Shown: positions 37,464 to 46,495, numbered from the stretch's first letter. The stretch is 64,000 nt of DNA from JBFHIZ01 sp041596215 (GCA_041596215.1 JBFHIZ010000006.1:16701-80700); one strand, 5' to 3'. The notes: generated by a model not told the origin, from the letters alone. Numbers and translations are program-made.

Positions 37464-38981
37464 CTACTTAAAATCACGTTTAAATTCTTCTACCGCTTTC
37501 TTAAGTTCGCTTTCTGTCTCTTCTGAAATAATTCCATCTTTCGAAATGCTATTTACAATTTCTGGATATTTTGAATCCATATATGCCATAAATTCTTTTT
37601 CAAATCGAATAATACCTTCGGTCGGAACGTCTAATAGCATTTTATTGGTTGCAATGTAAATCATAATTACTTGATTTGCAACAGACATTGGTTGATATTG
37701 TGGTTGTTTTAATACTTCTTTAATTCGTTCCCCTTGGTCTAATTTTTCCTTTGTATCAGCATCTAATTCTGACCCAAACTGTGCAAAAGAAGCAAGTTCT
37801 CTATACTGAGCAAGTTCCACACGAATTGGTGCCGCATATTTTTTCATTGCTTTGATTTGCGCCGCTCCACCTACACGAGATACGGATAATCCAGCATTTA
37901 CTGCTGGACGGAATCCAGAATTAAACATTTCTGTTTCCAAATAAATTTGTCCATCTGTAATTGAAATTACATTAGTCGGAATATAAGCAGAAACATCGCC
38001 TGCTTGAGTTTCAATAATAGGAAGTGCAGTCAAAGAACCTCCACCATATTCATCACTCATGCGTGCAGCTCTTTCTAATAATCTAGAATGTAAATAAAAT
38101 ACATCTCCTGGATAAGCTTCCCTTCCAGGTGGTCTTTTAAGTAGCAAGGACAGGGTACGATATGCTGCTGCATGTTTACTCAAATCATCGTAAATCACCA
38201 ACACATCCTCTCCTTTTTCCATCCATTCCTCTCCGATTGCACATCCAGAATAAGGTGCAATATATTGAAGTGGTGCGAGTTCTGCTGCTGTTGCTGCAAC
38301 AACAGTCGTATATGCCATTGCATTATACTCTTCTAATGTTTTTACAATCGTTGCAACCGTGGATGATTTTTGTCCAATTGCAACATAAATACATTTTACG
38401 TTTTGTCCTTTTTGATTAATAATTGTATCTATTGCAATCGCTGTTTTTCCTGTTTGTCGGTCTCCGATAATTAATTCACGTTGCCCTCTACCAATCGGAA
38501 CCATAGCATCGATTGCTTTAATGCCTGTTTGAAGTGGGGTATCTACAGATTTTCTAGTGATTACTCCAGATGCCACTCTTTCAATATTTCGAAATTTATT
38601 TGTCGCAATGGGTCCTTTTCCATCAATGGGTTGGCCCAATGCATTTACGACACGTCCTAACATAGCGTCTCCAACAGGGACTTCTACCACTCTTCCTGTT
38701 GTCTTTACGGTATCGCCTTCGCCGATATTTTTTTCCGTTCCTAATAATACGGCTCCCACATTGTCTTCTTCTAGGTTTAATACCATTCCAAACACATCTC
38801 CGGGAAACTCAAGCAATTCGCCTTGCATTGCATTTTCTAATCCATGCACACGCGCAATACCATCAGCAACCTGAATAACCGTTCCCACATCGGAAACTTC
38901 AAGCTCTGAAGCATATCTTTTGATTTGATCTTTAATAACGGAACTTATCTCTTCTGGTCTTAGATTCATGAATCTTTGCAC
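37464..38981 (-). CDS. atpA: ATP synthase alpha subunit
   Basis: Non-catalytic nucleotide-binding F1 subunit, 505 residues. GDRQTGKTAIAIDTI is the nucleotide loop, VLVIYDDLSKHA the Walker B region, and PAVNAGLSVSRVGGAAQ the conserved beta-interface segment. Gene order H-A-G-D is canonical. Confidence 0.98.
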   Translation of the reverse strand: MQRFMNLRPEEISSVIKDQIKRYASELEVSDVGTVIQVADGIARVHGLENAMQGELLEFPGDVFGMVLNLEEDNVGAVLLGTEKNIGEGDTVKTTGRVVEVPVGDAMLGRVVNALGQPIDGKGPIATNKFRNIERVASGVITRKSVDTPLQTGIKAIDAMVPIGRGQRELIIGDRQTGKTAIAIDTIINQKGQNVKCIYVAIGQKSSTVATIVKTLEEYNAMAYTTVVAATAAELAPLQYIAPYSGCAIGEEWMEKGEDVLVIYDDLSKHAAAYRTLSLLLKRPPGREAYPGDVFYLHSRLLERAARMSDEYGGGSLTALPIIETQAGDVSAYIPTNVISITDGQIYLETEMFNSGFRPAVNAGLSVSRVGGAAQIKAMKKYAAPIRVELAQYRELASFAQFGSELDADTKEKLDQGERIKEVLKQPQYQPMSVANQVIMIYIATNKMLLDVPTEGIIRFEKEFMAYMDSKYPEIVNSISKDGIISEETESELKKAVEEFKRDFK

Positions 38982-38991
38982 CTTTCTTAAT

Positions 38992-39543
38992 TTATTTCGT
39001 AAGTCGGATCGTCAGCAATTCTTTTTGCATATTATCTAACTTTGTTTTTATACTACTGTCTACTACTCGATCGCCAATTCGTAAAACCATTCCGCCAATC
39101 AAGCTATTATCTACGCAATACGTCATATCCATTTTTTGATAAGTTGTTGTTTCTAACAGCTTATTTAAAATTTGTTGTTTTTGTTCCTCACTCAACGTAA
39201 CTGCTGATGTGATTTTTGCTGTTCCAATTCCTTTTTCCAGCTTTGCTTTCTCTATAAAGTACATTAAAATCGAATTTACATCCTGGTAACGATCTTTTGT
39301 AATCACTAGATCAAAAAATCCTAGGATTTCTTTGTCAATTTTGGTATCAAAAATATTGTTTATAACCTCTTTTTTTTCATCCTTTGTAAGCTTTGGATGA
39401 TTCATCAGTGCATTTAAGTCTGGATTCTTTATCAAAATCTCCTGAATTGCAGTGATTTCTTCTATAAAAGAATCCAACTTACCTTGTTCTACTGCTACTT
39501 GAAAAAGTGCTTCACCATATGTTTTTGAAACTAATTTTGCCAT
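38992..39543 (-). CDS. atpH: ATP synthase delta subunit
   Basis: Peripheral-stalk cap connecting F1 to b subunits. It has 183 residues and starts MAKLVSKTYGEALFQVAVEQ, with the C-terminal segment NSLIGGMVLRIGDRVVDSS typical of OSCP/delta. Its start lies 13 bases inside the end of atpF. Confidence 0.95.
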   Translation of the reverse strand: MAKLVSKTYGEALFQVAVEQGKLDSFIEEITAIQEILIKNPDLNALMNHPKLTKDEKKEVINNIFDTKIDKEILGFFDLVITKDRYQDVNSILMYFIEKAKLEKGIGTAKITSAVTLSEEQKQQILNKLLETTTYQKMDMTYCVDNSLIGGMVLRIGDRVVDSSIKTKLDNMQKELLTIRLTK

Positions 39544-40091
39544 GTTTTATCACCTATTTCCTTTAACGTATCCTCAAGTAATGCATCTTGTTCTTGCTGG
39601 TCTATGGAAGCTGCTATCACTTTTCCTGCCATAGCTGTTGCAACAGAAATCATCTGTTTCTTCACATCATCTGCCATTTTTTTCTTTTCTAATTCTACTT
39701 CTTTTTTTGTTTGCATCATGATTCTTGCAGATTCTTCTTTTGCTTCCTGAATAATTCTAGCTTCATTATCTAACGCTTTTCTTCTCGCGTCACTTCTAAT
39801 TTCCTCCGCCTCTGCTTCCACATGTTTTAATTTTTCTTCGTATTCCTGTTTCAGTTTTACGGCTTCACTTTTATTTAATTCTGTTGTTTCGATCTCGATT
39901 TTAATTTTTTCTTTTCTTTCTTCTAACATTTTTCTTACAGGATTAAACAAAGTCTTGGATAACATGAGTACTAAGAAAAATATTGCAATAATCGAAAGAA
40001 TGGAATCATTTAATAATTGAAAATCCAAATCAAACAAACGTGGTTCCATTGTTGTGGCTGTAATTAAAGTCAAACTTACTAAAGCTTTCAA
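39531..40091 (-). CDS. atpF: ATP synthase b subunit
   Basis: Peripheral stalk: one membrane helix (about 28-48, LNDSILSIIAIFFLVLML) and a long charged coiled coil (50-150). It has 186 residues if translation begins at TTG 40091, which is seven bases after a strong GGAGG. An ATG fourteen codons in (40049) has no comparable ribosome site. It overlaps atpH by 13 bases. Confidence 0.93.
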   Translation of the reverse strand: MKALVSLTLITATTMEPRLFDLDFQLLNDSILSIIAIFFLVLMLSKTLFNPVRKMLEERKEKIKIEIETTELNKSEAVKLKQEYEEKLKHVEAEAEEIRSDARRKALDNEARIIQEAKEESARIMMQTKKEVELEKKKMADDVKKQMISVATAMAGKVIAASIDQQEQDALLEDTLKEIGDKTWQN

Positions 40092-40119
40092 TCCATAGCC
40101 TCCTTTCTTATTTTACTTT

Positions 40120-40145
40120 GTGGGGACTCCCACTTCTTTGGGAAG
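40120..40145 (-). other. Two overlapping, mutually exclusive hairpins between atpE and atpF
   Basis: GTGGG/CCCAC (40120-40133, 4-base loop) and TCCCA/TGGGA (40128-40143) share the CCCA segment, so only one can form. They lie just after the atpE stop and before the atpF ribosome site. There is no T run, so they are more likely mRNA stability or processing elements than terminators. Confidence 0.5.
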
Positions 40146-40149
40146 ACTC

Positions 40150-40401
40150 TTAAATTAAAGGCTTTACAAATAATAGCAATAATGCAACAAGCAAACCATA
40201 TAATCCTGTGGTTTCTGCTACTGCCTGTCCTAAAAGCATGGTTCCTGTAATATCCGCTCTTGCTCCTGGATTTCTTCCTACTGCTGCTGCTGCATGTCCT
40301 GCTGCAATTCCTTGTCCAATACCAGGTCCAATACCTGCGATAACTGCAAGACCTGCACCAATTGCTGAACATCCTAAAATAAAGTTTGTATTAAATTCCA
40401 T
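40150..40401 (-). CDS. atpE: ATP synthase c subunit, with Na+-binding type residues
   Basis: Ion-carrying rotor subunit: an 83-residue two-helix hairpin in the membrane (about 8-40 and 52-80) with the loop GRNPGARADI. The ion site has Gln30, Val61, Glu63 and Thr64. Their spacing equals Gln32, Val63, Glu65 and Ser66 of the Na+ rotor of Ilyobacter tartaricus, with Thr for Ser. This points to Na+ rather than H+ coupling. The latter is inference from residues only. Confidence 0.96.
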   Translation of the reverse strand: MEFNTNFILGCSAIGAGLAVIAGIGPGIGQGIAAGHAAAAVGRNPGARADITGTMLLGQAVAETTGLYGLLVALLLLFVKPLI

Positions 40402-40459
40402 TTTTATTTCCTCCTGTTTTTTACTATTTTTTAGTATTATTATTTAATTTTTCACTTCT

Positions 40460-41176
40460 TTATTCCACTGGATCCATAGCCGACGAAACATATGTCATCG
40501 TAAGCATACAGAATACATAAGTTTGTATTGCACCTGAAAATAAATCAAAATACAAATGCAATGCACCAGGCCAAGCAATTGCAAATATGTTCAATAAACC
40601 ATATACCAATGCCATAATAATCGTTCCTGACAATACATTTGCAAATAAACGTAATGATAACGAAATTGGAATTGCAATTTCTGAAATTAAATTAATTGGA
40701 ATCCAAATCACCCAAGGTTCTGCCAATTCCTTAATCACACCTTTTACCCGTTTGTATTTAAACTTACATACCGTTATAAGCACAAAGGTTAAAACACCTA
40801 ATGGAAACGTAACTCCATAATCTGCTGTTGGTGGTCTAAGTCCAATCAACCCAGATATATTACTTAATAGAATGAACAAAAAAATAGCACTAATATAATT
40901 TGTGAAATATTTTGCTTTTGTCCCCATTGTGCCACGAACCATACCATCTAATTTTTCAATTACTAATTCTAATATATTTTGAAATTTCCCCGGCACTTCC
41001 GTTTTATGTCTTATTGCGCGATTTCCTACAATCGCAAACGCTAACAATAGAAGCATTACAATTAGTAAACTTACATGTGTCGTTGTAATCCAAACTGTAT
41101 TCCCCAATACTTCGTAAGAAAAGATTCCCTTAATCATAAATGCATCTTGTACTGATAGCGAAATTCCTTGCCACAT
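40460..41176 (-). CDS. atpB: ATP synthase a subunit
   Basis: Stator membrane subunit forming the ion half-channels, 238 residues and five or six helices. The essential arginine is in ISLSLRLFANVLSG. LLSNISGLIGLRPPTADYG and PWVIWIPINLISE are family segments. It precedes atpE by 58 bases. Confidence 0.96.
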   Translation of the reverse strand: MWQGISLSVQDAFMIKGIFSYEVLGNTVWITTTHVSLLIVMLLLLAFAIVGNRAIRHKTEVPGKFQNILELVIEKLDGMVRGTMGTKAKYFTNYISAIFLFILLSNISGLIGLRPPTADYGVTFPLGVLTFVLITVCKFKYKRVKGVIKELAEPWVIWIPINLISEIAIPISLSLRLFANVLSGTIIMALVYGLLNIFAIAWPGALHLYFDLFSGAIQTYVFCMLTMTYVSSAMDPVE

Positions 41177-41205
41177 TTTATCACCTCCCTAGATCTATCA
41201 TCAAT

Positions 41206-41598
41206 CTATTTTTTATTTAATAATTTATGAATAAATGGTTGCATGTATGCTGCAACCTTAATTCCCATCAATGCCAAAAATGCAGATAATGGATTAGCAA
41301 TATCTGTGTAAACTAAGATAAAAATCACAATTACAATTATTCCATATCGAAGAATTGTATGTATTCGAACATGATTTGTTGCTTTTGATTCTTCCATATA
41401 CATTGCTTTGTTTATCATATAAGCCATATACCATGCAGAAAACTCAGCTAAAAAAAATCCAATTAAGATTCCGAAGGAATCATATAATCGCTCTGTGCGA
41501 AACACCATAAGTGCAGCTTCACAAAGAATTGCATATAGGAAAATTCCTACCATTAAATCAAGCAATACTTCATTTATTTCTTTTATCTTTTTTATCAT
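41206..41598 (-). CDS. atpI: ATP synthase subunit I-like membrane protein
   Basis: 130 residues and four hydrophobic helices (about 12-32, 42-62, 84-102, 104-122). The position just before atpB and the hydrophobic pattern match the AtpI group that helps assemble the c ring. It overlaps the 3' end of atpZ by 29 bases. Sequence conservation in this family is low, so the call rests mostly on context. Confidence 0.7.
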   Translation of the reverse strand: MIKKIKEINEVLLDLMVGIFLYAILCEAALMVFRTERLYDSFGILIGFFLAEFSAWYMAYMINKAMYMEESKATNHVRIHTILRYGIIVIVIFILVYTDIANPLSAFLALMGIKVAAYMQPFIHKLLNKK

Positions 41599-41830
41599 GC
41601 TCTGAATCCTTTTTATACCTATCGGTACTCTTTTTAGCTAGAATATATACATTTCGAAATCCCGCAAGTGCTCCTATAAAGAACAATATGATCGCTATAA
41701 AATTTGTATGAAGCCATTTGTCAACGTATATTCCCGCAAAAAAACATAGACCAATTGGAACTAACATATTGATTCCAAACTGCGTAATCAATATCAAATT
41801 ATTCATTACTTCGCCCGTTGTTTTTTTCAC
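41570..41830 (-). CDS. atpZ: AtpZ/AtpI-family small membrane protein
   Basis: 86 residues, two helices (about 12-32 and 42-62) and a charged C-terminal tail (STDRYKKDSEHDKKDKRNK). ITQFGINMLVPIGLCFFAGIYVD and GALAGFRNVY match the AtpZ pattern; these proteins associate with F-ATPases, possibly handling divalent ions. It starts with GTG at 41830 behind AGGAG and is first gene of the atp operon. Confidence 0.75.
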   Translation of the reverse strand: MKKTTGEVMNNLILITQFGINMLVPIGLCFFAGIYVDKWLHTNFIAIILFFIGALAGFRNVYILAKKSTDRYKKDSEHDKKDKRNK

Positions 41831-41849
41831 GTTTTTTCTCCTAATGTTA

Positions 41850-41878
41850 AGTATATCTATGTATCTTTTGAAAGTCCA
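41850..41878 (-). promoter_or_regulatory. Promoter of the atp operon
   Basis: TGGACT (41878-41873), 17 bases, TATACT (41855-41850), about 20 bases before the atpZ GTG. The leader is very short. Confidence 0.5.
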
Positions 41879-41926
41879 TTTTTATCTCTTTATATTTTTA
41901 TATTTAATAAAAATTTTATACTTCCC

Positions 41927-43096
41927 TTAGTAGAATATATGTCCCCCAATTACATATTGTGGGGTGACTCCATCAATTGGTGTACGGAAATATAAACATC
42001 CATCTACATTGGTCACTCCGCTCATAGCTTCTGTTGCAGCATCATAACAAGATTGCGTTGCTTTATTTTGTGTTAATGCTATTTCCATCCTTCCACTAAG
42101 AACCGGTGAAAATTGGTATGGTTGATAAACAACTCCTACAACAGTATCTGGATATCTGGAACTAAGCACACGATTGATAACTACTGCTCCCACTGCCAGC
42201 TGTCCTGCATAAGGTTCTCCACCAGCTTCACAATAAATAATGGATGCAAGAATTTTCAAATCTCCATCTACAAAGGTCACTTCGGAAATATCTCTTTTAT
42301 AAGAATTTTGAGCAATCTGTGATAAGGCAAGTTCTGCTTCATATTGCTTTCTAAGTTCGGAAACGGTTTGTTCTTGTGCTTTTACTTCACTTTCCTTCGC
42401 TGCTTTTTCTAATGCGACTGCATCAATTTCATTTTGCTGGCTTGATACATTAGAAGAAGCCTCATCCACTAATTTTGCTACCTCTTCTTGCTTACTTTCC
42501 ACTTCCCTATGTAACGTTTGAAGTTCGTTTTCTTCTTTTTCTAATAATGTCTTTGTTGCTGTAATCTCGTCAACTACTTCTTGATAAGACAGAAACATCT
42601 CTCGATCATATTCTGATAACAATTCAACGTAATCTGCTTTGTTTAAAAAGTCAGAAAATGTACGTGCAGACAAAACCAAATCTATATATGCAACGTCTCC
42701 ACGTTCATAAATAAATTTTATTCTTGATTTCATAGCTTCATATTGTTCTCTCTCATCCGCTTCAGCTGCTTCTAAGTTTATAAGTGTTACCTTAATTTCC
42801 TCTTCTTTTATCTGAAGTTCTTCTTCCAACACCGTCAATTGATCTACCACTTCTTGCAAATCTTCTTGCAATTTGTTCAATGTACTTTTTAACGTTTTTT
42901 GTGTTGCCGTTAGTCCAGATAAATCTTCTTCCACTTCTTCTAGTTCTTCTTTTGAACTATTCAATTCCTCTTGTGCTTCTTGCAACTGTTCAAATGTTGA
43001 TGCAAGCACTTCGTTTTTAGAAGCTTTTAAAGAAAAGAGGAGCAGACATACAAGCACGAATGAAATTATGTACTTTTTCCTCATTTTTTTCCTCAA
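41927..43096 (-). CDS. Exported cell wall hydrolase with coiled coil and SleB-type catalytic domain
   Basis: 389 residues. A signal peptide or anchor (about 8-32) is followed by a long coiled coil (about 33-265) like that of CwlO-type hydrolases. The SleB/hydrolase-2 domain (about 278-389) carries the catalytic Glu290 in IIYCEAGGEPYAGQLAVGA. The enzyme family cuts peptidoglycan (lytic transglycosylase or amidase type). The coiled coil suggests control by a partner such as FtsEX, as known for similarly built hydrolases. No spore-specific feature is visible, so it may act in growth or division. It lies 10 bases after the deaminase gene. Confidence 0.8.
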   Translation of the reverse strand: MRKKMRKKYIISFVLVCLLLFSLKASKNEVLASTFEQLQEAQEELNSSKEELEEVEEDLSGLTATQKTLKSTLNKLQEDLQEVVDQLTVLEEELQIKEEEIKVTLINLEAAEADEREQYEAMKSRIKFIYERGDVAYIDLVLSARTFSDFLNKADYVELLSEYDREMFLSYQEVVDEITATKTLLEKEENELQTLHREVESKQEEVAKLVDEASSNVSSQQNEIDAVALEKAAKESEVKAQEQTVSELRKQYEAELALSQIAQNSYKRDISEVTFVDGDLKILASIIYCEAGGEPYAGQLAVGAVVINRVLSSRYPDTVVGVVYQPYQFSPVLSGRMEIALTQNKATQSCYDAATEAMSGVTNVDGCLYFRTPIDGVTPQYVIGGHIFY

Positions 43097-43106
43097 TTAC
43101 AATGTT

Positions 43107-43589
43107 TTAAAGTTCTATAGTTACCGATCGATTGGTGGAAATATATTGCCGATAGGCTACTCCTGCAGCATCTAGCATTCTTTTCGATGCACGTACCGCC
43201 GTTGTATCTGCATATTTATCGCTATCATATATTATTGTCTTTATTCCTGACTGTATGATTGCTTTTGTGCATTCATTACAGGGAAATAAGGATACATATA
43301 TTTTTGCTCCCTCTAAACTACCCCCTCGGTAATTCAAAATTGCATTTAATTCACTATGCGTTACGTATGGATATTTTGTGTCATACTCTTCTCCTGCACG
43401 TTCCCAAGGAAACTCATCATCTGAACATCCCCATGGCAAACCATTGTATCCCATAGATAGTATTTTATTGTCTTTGCTTACAATACAAGCCCCTACCTGT
43501 GTGTTTGGATCCTTTGATCGCATTCCAGCAAGTTTTGATACTCCCATAAAATATTCATCCCAAGATAAGTAATCCGTCCTCTTATTCAT
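43107..43589 (-). CDS. dCMP deaminase family protein (ComEB-like)
   Basis: Converts dCMP to dUMP for dTMP supply. From ATG 43589 it has 160 residues; a GGGGGGA ribosome site before this ATG decides it over one four codons upstream. Zinc site: HSELNAIL (His and catalytic Glu) and PCNECTKAI (two Cys). The WDEYFMGVSKLAGMRSKDP opening and NTQVGACIV are family features. It is downstream of upp, in a pyrimidine salvage pair. Confidence 0.9.
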   Translation of the reverse strand: MNKRTDYLSWDEYFMGVSKLAGMRSKDPNTQVGACIVSKDNKILSMGYNGLPWGCSDDEFPWERAGEEYDTKYPYVTHSELNAILNYRGGSLEGAKIYVSLFPCNECTKAIIQSGIKTIIYDSDKYADTTAVRASKRMLDAAGVAYRQYISTNRSVTIEL

Positions 43590-43606
43590 ACTTCCCCCCA
43601 TATATA

Positions 43607-44236
43607 CTATTTTGTCCCGAAAATTCGGTCTCCTGCATCGCCAAGTCCTGGAACAATATAAGAATGATCATTTAATTTTTCATCCAATGCTCCAATATAA
43701 ATATCCACATCTGGGTGTGCTTTTTTCATTGCTTCTACTCCTTCTGGTGCAGCAATGATACACATAAAATGAATATTTTTACAACCTCTTTCTTTTAGCA
43801 TATTAATTGCTGCTATTGAAGATCCTCCTGTTGCAAGCATAGGATCTACGACAAATACTTCTCTTTCTGCACTATCTGCTGGAAGTTTACAATAATACTC
43901 AACCGGTTGTAATGTTTCTGGATCTCTATATAAACCAATATGTCCAACTTTCGCTGCTGGAATCAAGGATAAAATACCATCCATCATTCCTAGACCCGCA
44001 CGTAAGATCGGAACAATCGCCATTTTTTTCCCTTTTAAGTGTTGCACTTTTGTTTTACATATTGGTGTATTAATTTCAATTTCTTCGAGTGGTAATTCTC
44101 TTGTTGCTTCATAGCAAATTAACATCGCGATTTCACTAATTGTTTGACGAAAATCTTTTGTCCCTGTATCCTCTCTTCGAATATACCCAATTTTGTGCTT
44201 TATCAGCGGATGATCCATAATTACTATTTTTGACAT
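43607..44236 (-). CDS. upp: Uracil phosphoribosyltransferase
   Basis: Converts uracil and PRPP to UMP. It has 209 residues. HPLIKHKIGYIR at the start, PILRAGLGMMDG, and the PRPP loop VVDPMLATGGSS are intact; the end GLGDAGDRIFGT is the uracil site. Between rpiB and the deaminase gene in the same direction. Confidence 0.97.
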   Translation of the reverse strand: MSKIVIMDHPLIKHKIGYIRREDTGTKDFRQTISEIAMLICYEATRELPLEEIEINTPICKTKVQHLKGKKMAIVPILRAGLGMMDGILSLIPAAKVGHIGLYRDPETLQPVEYYCKLPADSAEREVFVVDPMLATGGSSIAAINMLKERGCKNIHFMCIIAAPEGVEAMKKAHPDVDIYIGALDEKLNDHSYIVPGLGDAGDRIFGTK

Positions 44237-44262
44237 GTTATTTCCTCCTCGTTTTTCAGTTT

Positions 44263-44691
44263 TTATTTTTCTATTGCTTCTATTCTTCTTCTATGCCTTT
44301 CTTCATTTGAAAACTCTGTTTCAAAAAATACATCCGTAATCTCTAAAGCCATTTCTTTTCCCGTTAATCCAGCACCCATAGCAAGCACATTTGCATCATT
44401 ATGCAGCCTTGTCATTTTTGCAGACAATGGCTCGCTGCAAAGAGCTGCTCGAACCCCTGAAATTCGGTTCGCTGCAATGGAAATACCAATTCCCGTTGTA
44501 CAAATCGCCACTCCTTTTTCACATCTTCCAGAAGCAACCTCTTCTCCTACTAATTTACCAAAAACTGGATAATCACAGGAATCCAAACTGTTACAACCCA
44601 CATCATAAACTTCATATCCTTTTTCTAATAAATGTGTTTTTACTATTTCTTTTAACGCAAATCCACCATGATCCGAACCTATTGCAATCAT
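44263..44691 (-). CDS. rpiB: Ribose-5-phosphate isomerase B
   Basis: Interconverts ribulose-5-phosphate and ribose-5-phosphate. From the ATG at 44691 (AGGAGG six bases upstream) it has 143 residues. IAIGSDHGGFALK and CTTGIGISIAANRISGVRAAL, with the active-site Cys, are family signatures. The product feeds the PRPP used by Upp next door. Confidence 0.95.
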   Translation of the reverse strand: MIAIGSDHGGFALKEIVKTHLLEKGYEVYDVGCNSLDSCDYPVFGKLVGEEVASGRCEKGVAICTTGIGISIAANRISGVRAALCSEPLSAKMTRLHNDANVLAMGAGLTGKEMALEITDVFFETEFSNEERHRRRIEAIEK

Positions 44692-44722
44692 TTCAATCCT
44701 CCTATAAACTCTATTTTTAATA

Positions 44723-45793
44723 CTACGCTCCGTTAACATTTTCCACTCGGTTTCCAGCTGCTTTTAGTAACCGATTCATAATTGCATCTCCTATACCGTC
44801 CGAGCAAAATGATTCCGAATATATTTTCGTAACATTTTCTTCATCAAACTCTCTTAATACACGATACAAATTAAATGCAATCTCCATTGGATTATCTTTC
44901 TCTCCAAGATTTTTTACAACATCCGCAAAATATGTGTGCTTTCTTTCTTCTGTCGCAATCACACCCGTTTTTTCACCTGCTTTTTTTGCTTCTCTTACCA
45001 ATTCATTGATTCGCCTAGTTACCGCAAGTTCATTCCCTTCAATGATAATCAATTCTCCTTTGGGTGCGTAATGTCTATATTTCATTCCCGGTGCTTTCGG
45101 TGCGTCCTTCGTATCCTTTGCAAGAAATACATATGGTATGTTTTCTTGGTGCAAAGCTTCCTCAAGCATTTCCTTAGTGATAAAACCCGGGCGTAATATT
45201 GCTGGTTTATCTGTTGTAACATCTACAATAGTAGATTCTACTCCAATATCTACCGTATCTGAAGACAAAATCATGTCAATTCTTCCATTCATATCTTCCC
45301 ATACGTACTTTGCCATCGTTGGACTAGGTTTTCCAGACTGATTTGCACTCGGTGCGGCAACATACCCTCCTGCAGCACGAATAAAATCAAGTGCAAGCGG
45401 ATGTTTTGGCATCCGTATTGCCACCGTTTCTAATCCCCCTGTTGTTTCGAATGGAACTACCTTTGTTTTTTGAAAAACCAAAGTTAGTGGCCCTGGCCAA
45501 AAACGTTTCATTAGTATTTCTGCTACATCCGGTATTTCCTTTGTAATTCTTAAAACTGATTCTCTTTCTGCGATATGCACAATTAGTGGATTATCCGATG
45601 GTCTTCCTTTTGCTCGATATATTTTAGCACTTGATGCAGAATTTAAAGCATCCCCACCTAATCCATAAACTGTTTCCGTTGGAAATGCTACAAGTCCACC
45701 TTGTTTAATCAGTTTCCCTGCTTCTTCCATCGCTTTTTTATATTTTTCATCGGAACAATCTATATCGAAAAGTTCTATTACTCTTGTTTTCAT
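44723..45793 (-). CDS. tsaC: Threonylcarbamoyl-AMP synthase (Sua5 type)
   Basis: Makes threonylcarbamoyl-AMP for the t6A modification of ANN-decoding tRNAs. It has 356 residues, so it is the long Sua5 form: a YrdC domain (about 20-210; PTETVYGLGGDA, KGRPSDNPLIVHI, SANQSGKPSPT) plus a C-terminal Sua5 domain (about 245-350). PGMKYRHYAPKGELIIIEG is the linker motif. It heads the tsaC-rpiB-upp-deaminase run, which is an order common in Clostridia. Confidence 0.93.
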   Translation of the reverse strand: MKTRVIELFDIDCSDEKYKKAMEEAGKLIKQGGLVAFPTETVYGLGGDALNSASSAKIYRAKGRPSDNPLIVHIAERESVLRITKEIPDVAEILMKRFWPGPLTLVFQKTKVVPFETTGGLETVAIRMPKHPLALDFIRAAGGYVAAPSANQSGKPSPTMAKYVWEDMNGRIDMILSSDTVDIGVESTIVDVTTDKPAILRPGFITKEMLEEALHQENIPYVFLAKDTKDAPKAPGMKYRHYAPKGELIIIEGNELAVTRRINELVREAKKAGEKTGVIATEERKHTYFADVVKNLGEKDNPMEIAFNLYRVLREFDEENVTKIYSESFCSDGIGDAIMNRLLKAAGNRVENVNGA

Positions 45794-45836
45794 ATATGCC
45801 TCTTATTCTTATCATACGCTTCGCATATTCTATAAT

Positions 45837-45865
45837 ATTGTATCATATTTTATTATATAAATGAA
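45837..45865 (-). promoter_or_regulatory. Promoter of tsaC
   Basis: TTCATT (45865-45860), 17 bases, then TACAAT (45842-45837) with an upstream TG giving an extended -10. Confidence 0.4.
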
Positions 45866-45883
45866 TTATTTTTTCTATTATTC

Positions 45884-45912
45884 TTTACCTTTAAAGTTTT
45901 TTTCGGTACAAT
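45884..45912 (+). promoter_or_regulatory. Promoter of the cyclophilin gene
   Basis: TTTACC (45884-45889), 17 bases, TACAAT (45907-45912), 61 bases before the ATG. Confidence 0.4.
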
Positions 45913-45973
45913 TATTTTATTCTGTAATTCAGAACAAAAAACCAATTGAAAATAGAAAGGAAAGGGAACAAAT

Positions 45974-46495
45974 ATGAGCAAATTACCAATTGTTAAAATG
46001 GAAATGGAAAATGGAGATTTTATGGTTGCCGAGCTATATCCTGAAATCGCTCCGAATACGGTAAATAATTTTATTCATTTAATACAAAAAGGCTTTTATG
46101 ATGGTTTGATTTTTCATCGTGTAATTTCTGGCTTTATGTTACAAGGAGGTTGTCCAGATGGAACAGGTATGGGAGGCCCTGGTTATCAAATTCCCGGAGA
46201 ATTTTCAAGTAACGGGTTCAGCAATACTTTAACTCATGAAAAAGGAATCTTGTCTATGGCACGTAGCCAAATGCCAGACTCTGCTGGATCGCAGTTTTTT
46301 ATTATGCACGAAAATTCACCACATCTAAATGGACAGTATGCTGCTTTTGGAAAAGTAATTGAAAACATAGACCTTATCGATAAAATTGCTTCCGTTCCAA
46401 CTGATTCTTGGGACCGTCCACTTGAAGAACAAAAAATCAAAACGATTACAGTAGATACCCAAGGGATAACCTATCCGGAACCTAAAAAAAGTTAA
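45974..46495 (+). CDS. Peptidyl-prolyl cis-trans isomerase, cyclophilin type
   Basis: Protein-folding helper, 173 residues, without signal peptide. The catalytic region FHRVISGFMLQGGCPDGTG, then LSMARSQMPDSAGSQFFIM and HLNGQYAAFGKV, is complete. Single gene with its own promoter and AAAGGAAAGGG ribosome site, followed by a structured intergenic region. Confidence 0.94.
   Translation: MSKLPIVKMEMENGDFMVAELYPEIAPNTVNNFIHLIQKGFYDGLIFHRVISGFMLQGGCPDGTGMGGPGYQIPGEFSSNGFSNTLTHEKGILSMARSQMPDSAGSQFFIMHENSPHLNGQYAAFGKVIENIDLIDKIASVPTDSWDRPLEEQKIKTITVDTQGITYPEPKKS

Noticed and set aside
40120..40145. Intrinsic terminator inside the atp operon
   Set aside because: The hairpins lack a following U tract on the minus strand.
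40088..40372. Cys/Ser/Arg-rich minus-strand frame overlapping atpE
   Set aside because: It is an out-of-frame reading of the c-subunit gene; atpE is fully supported.
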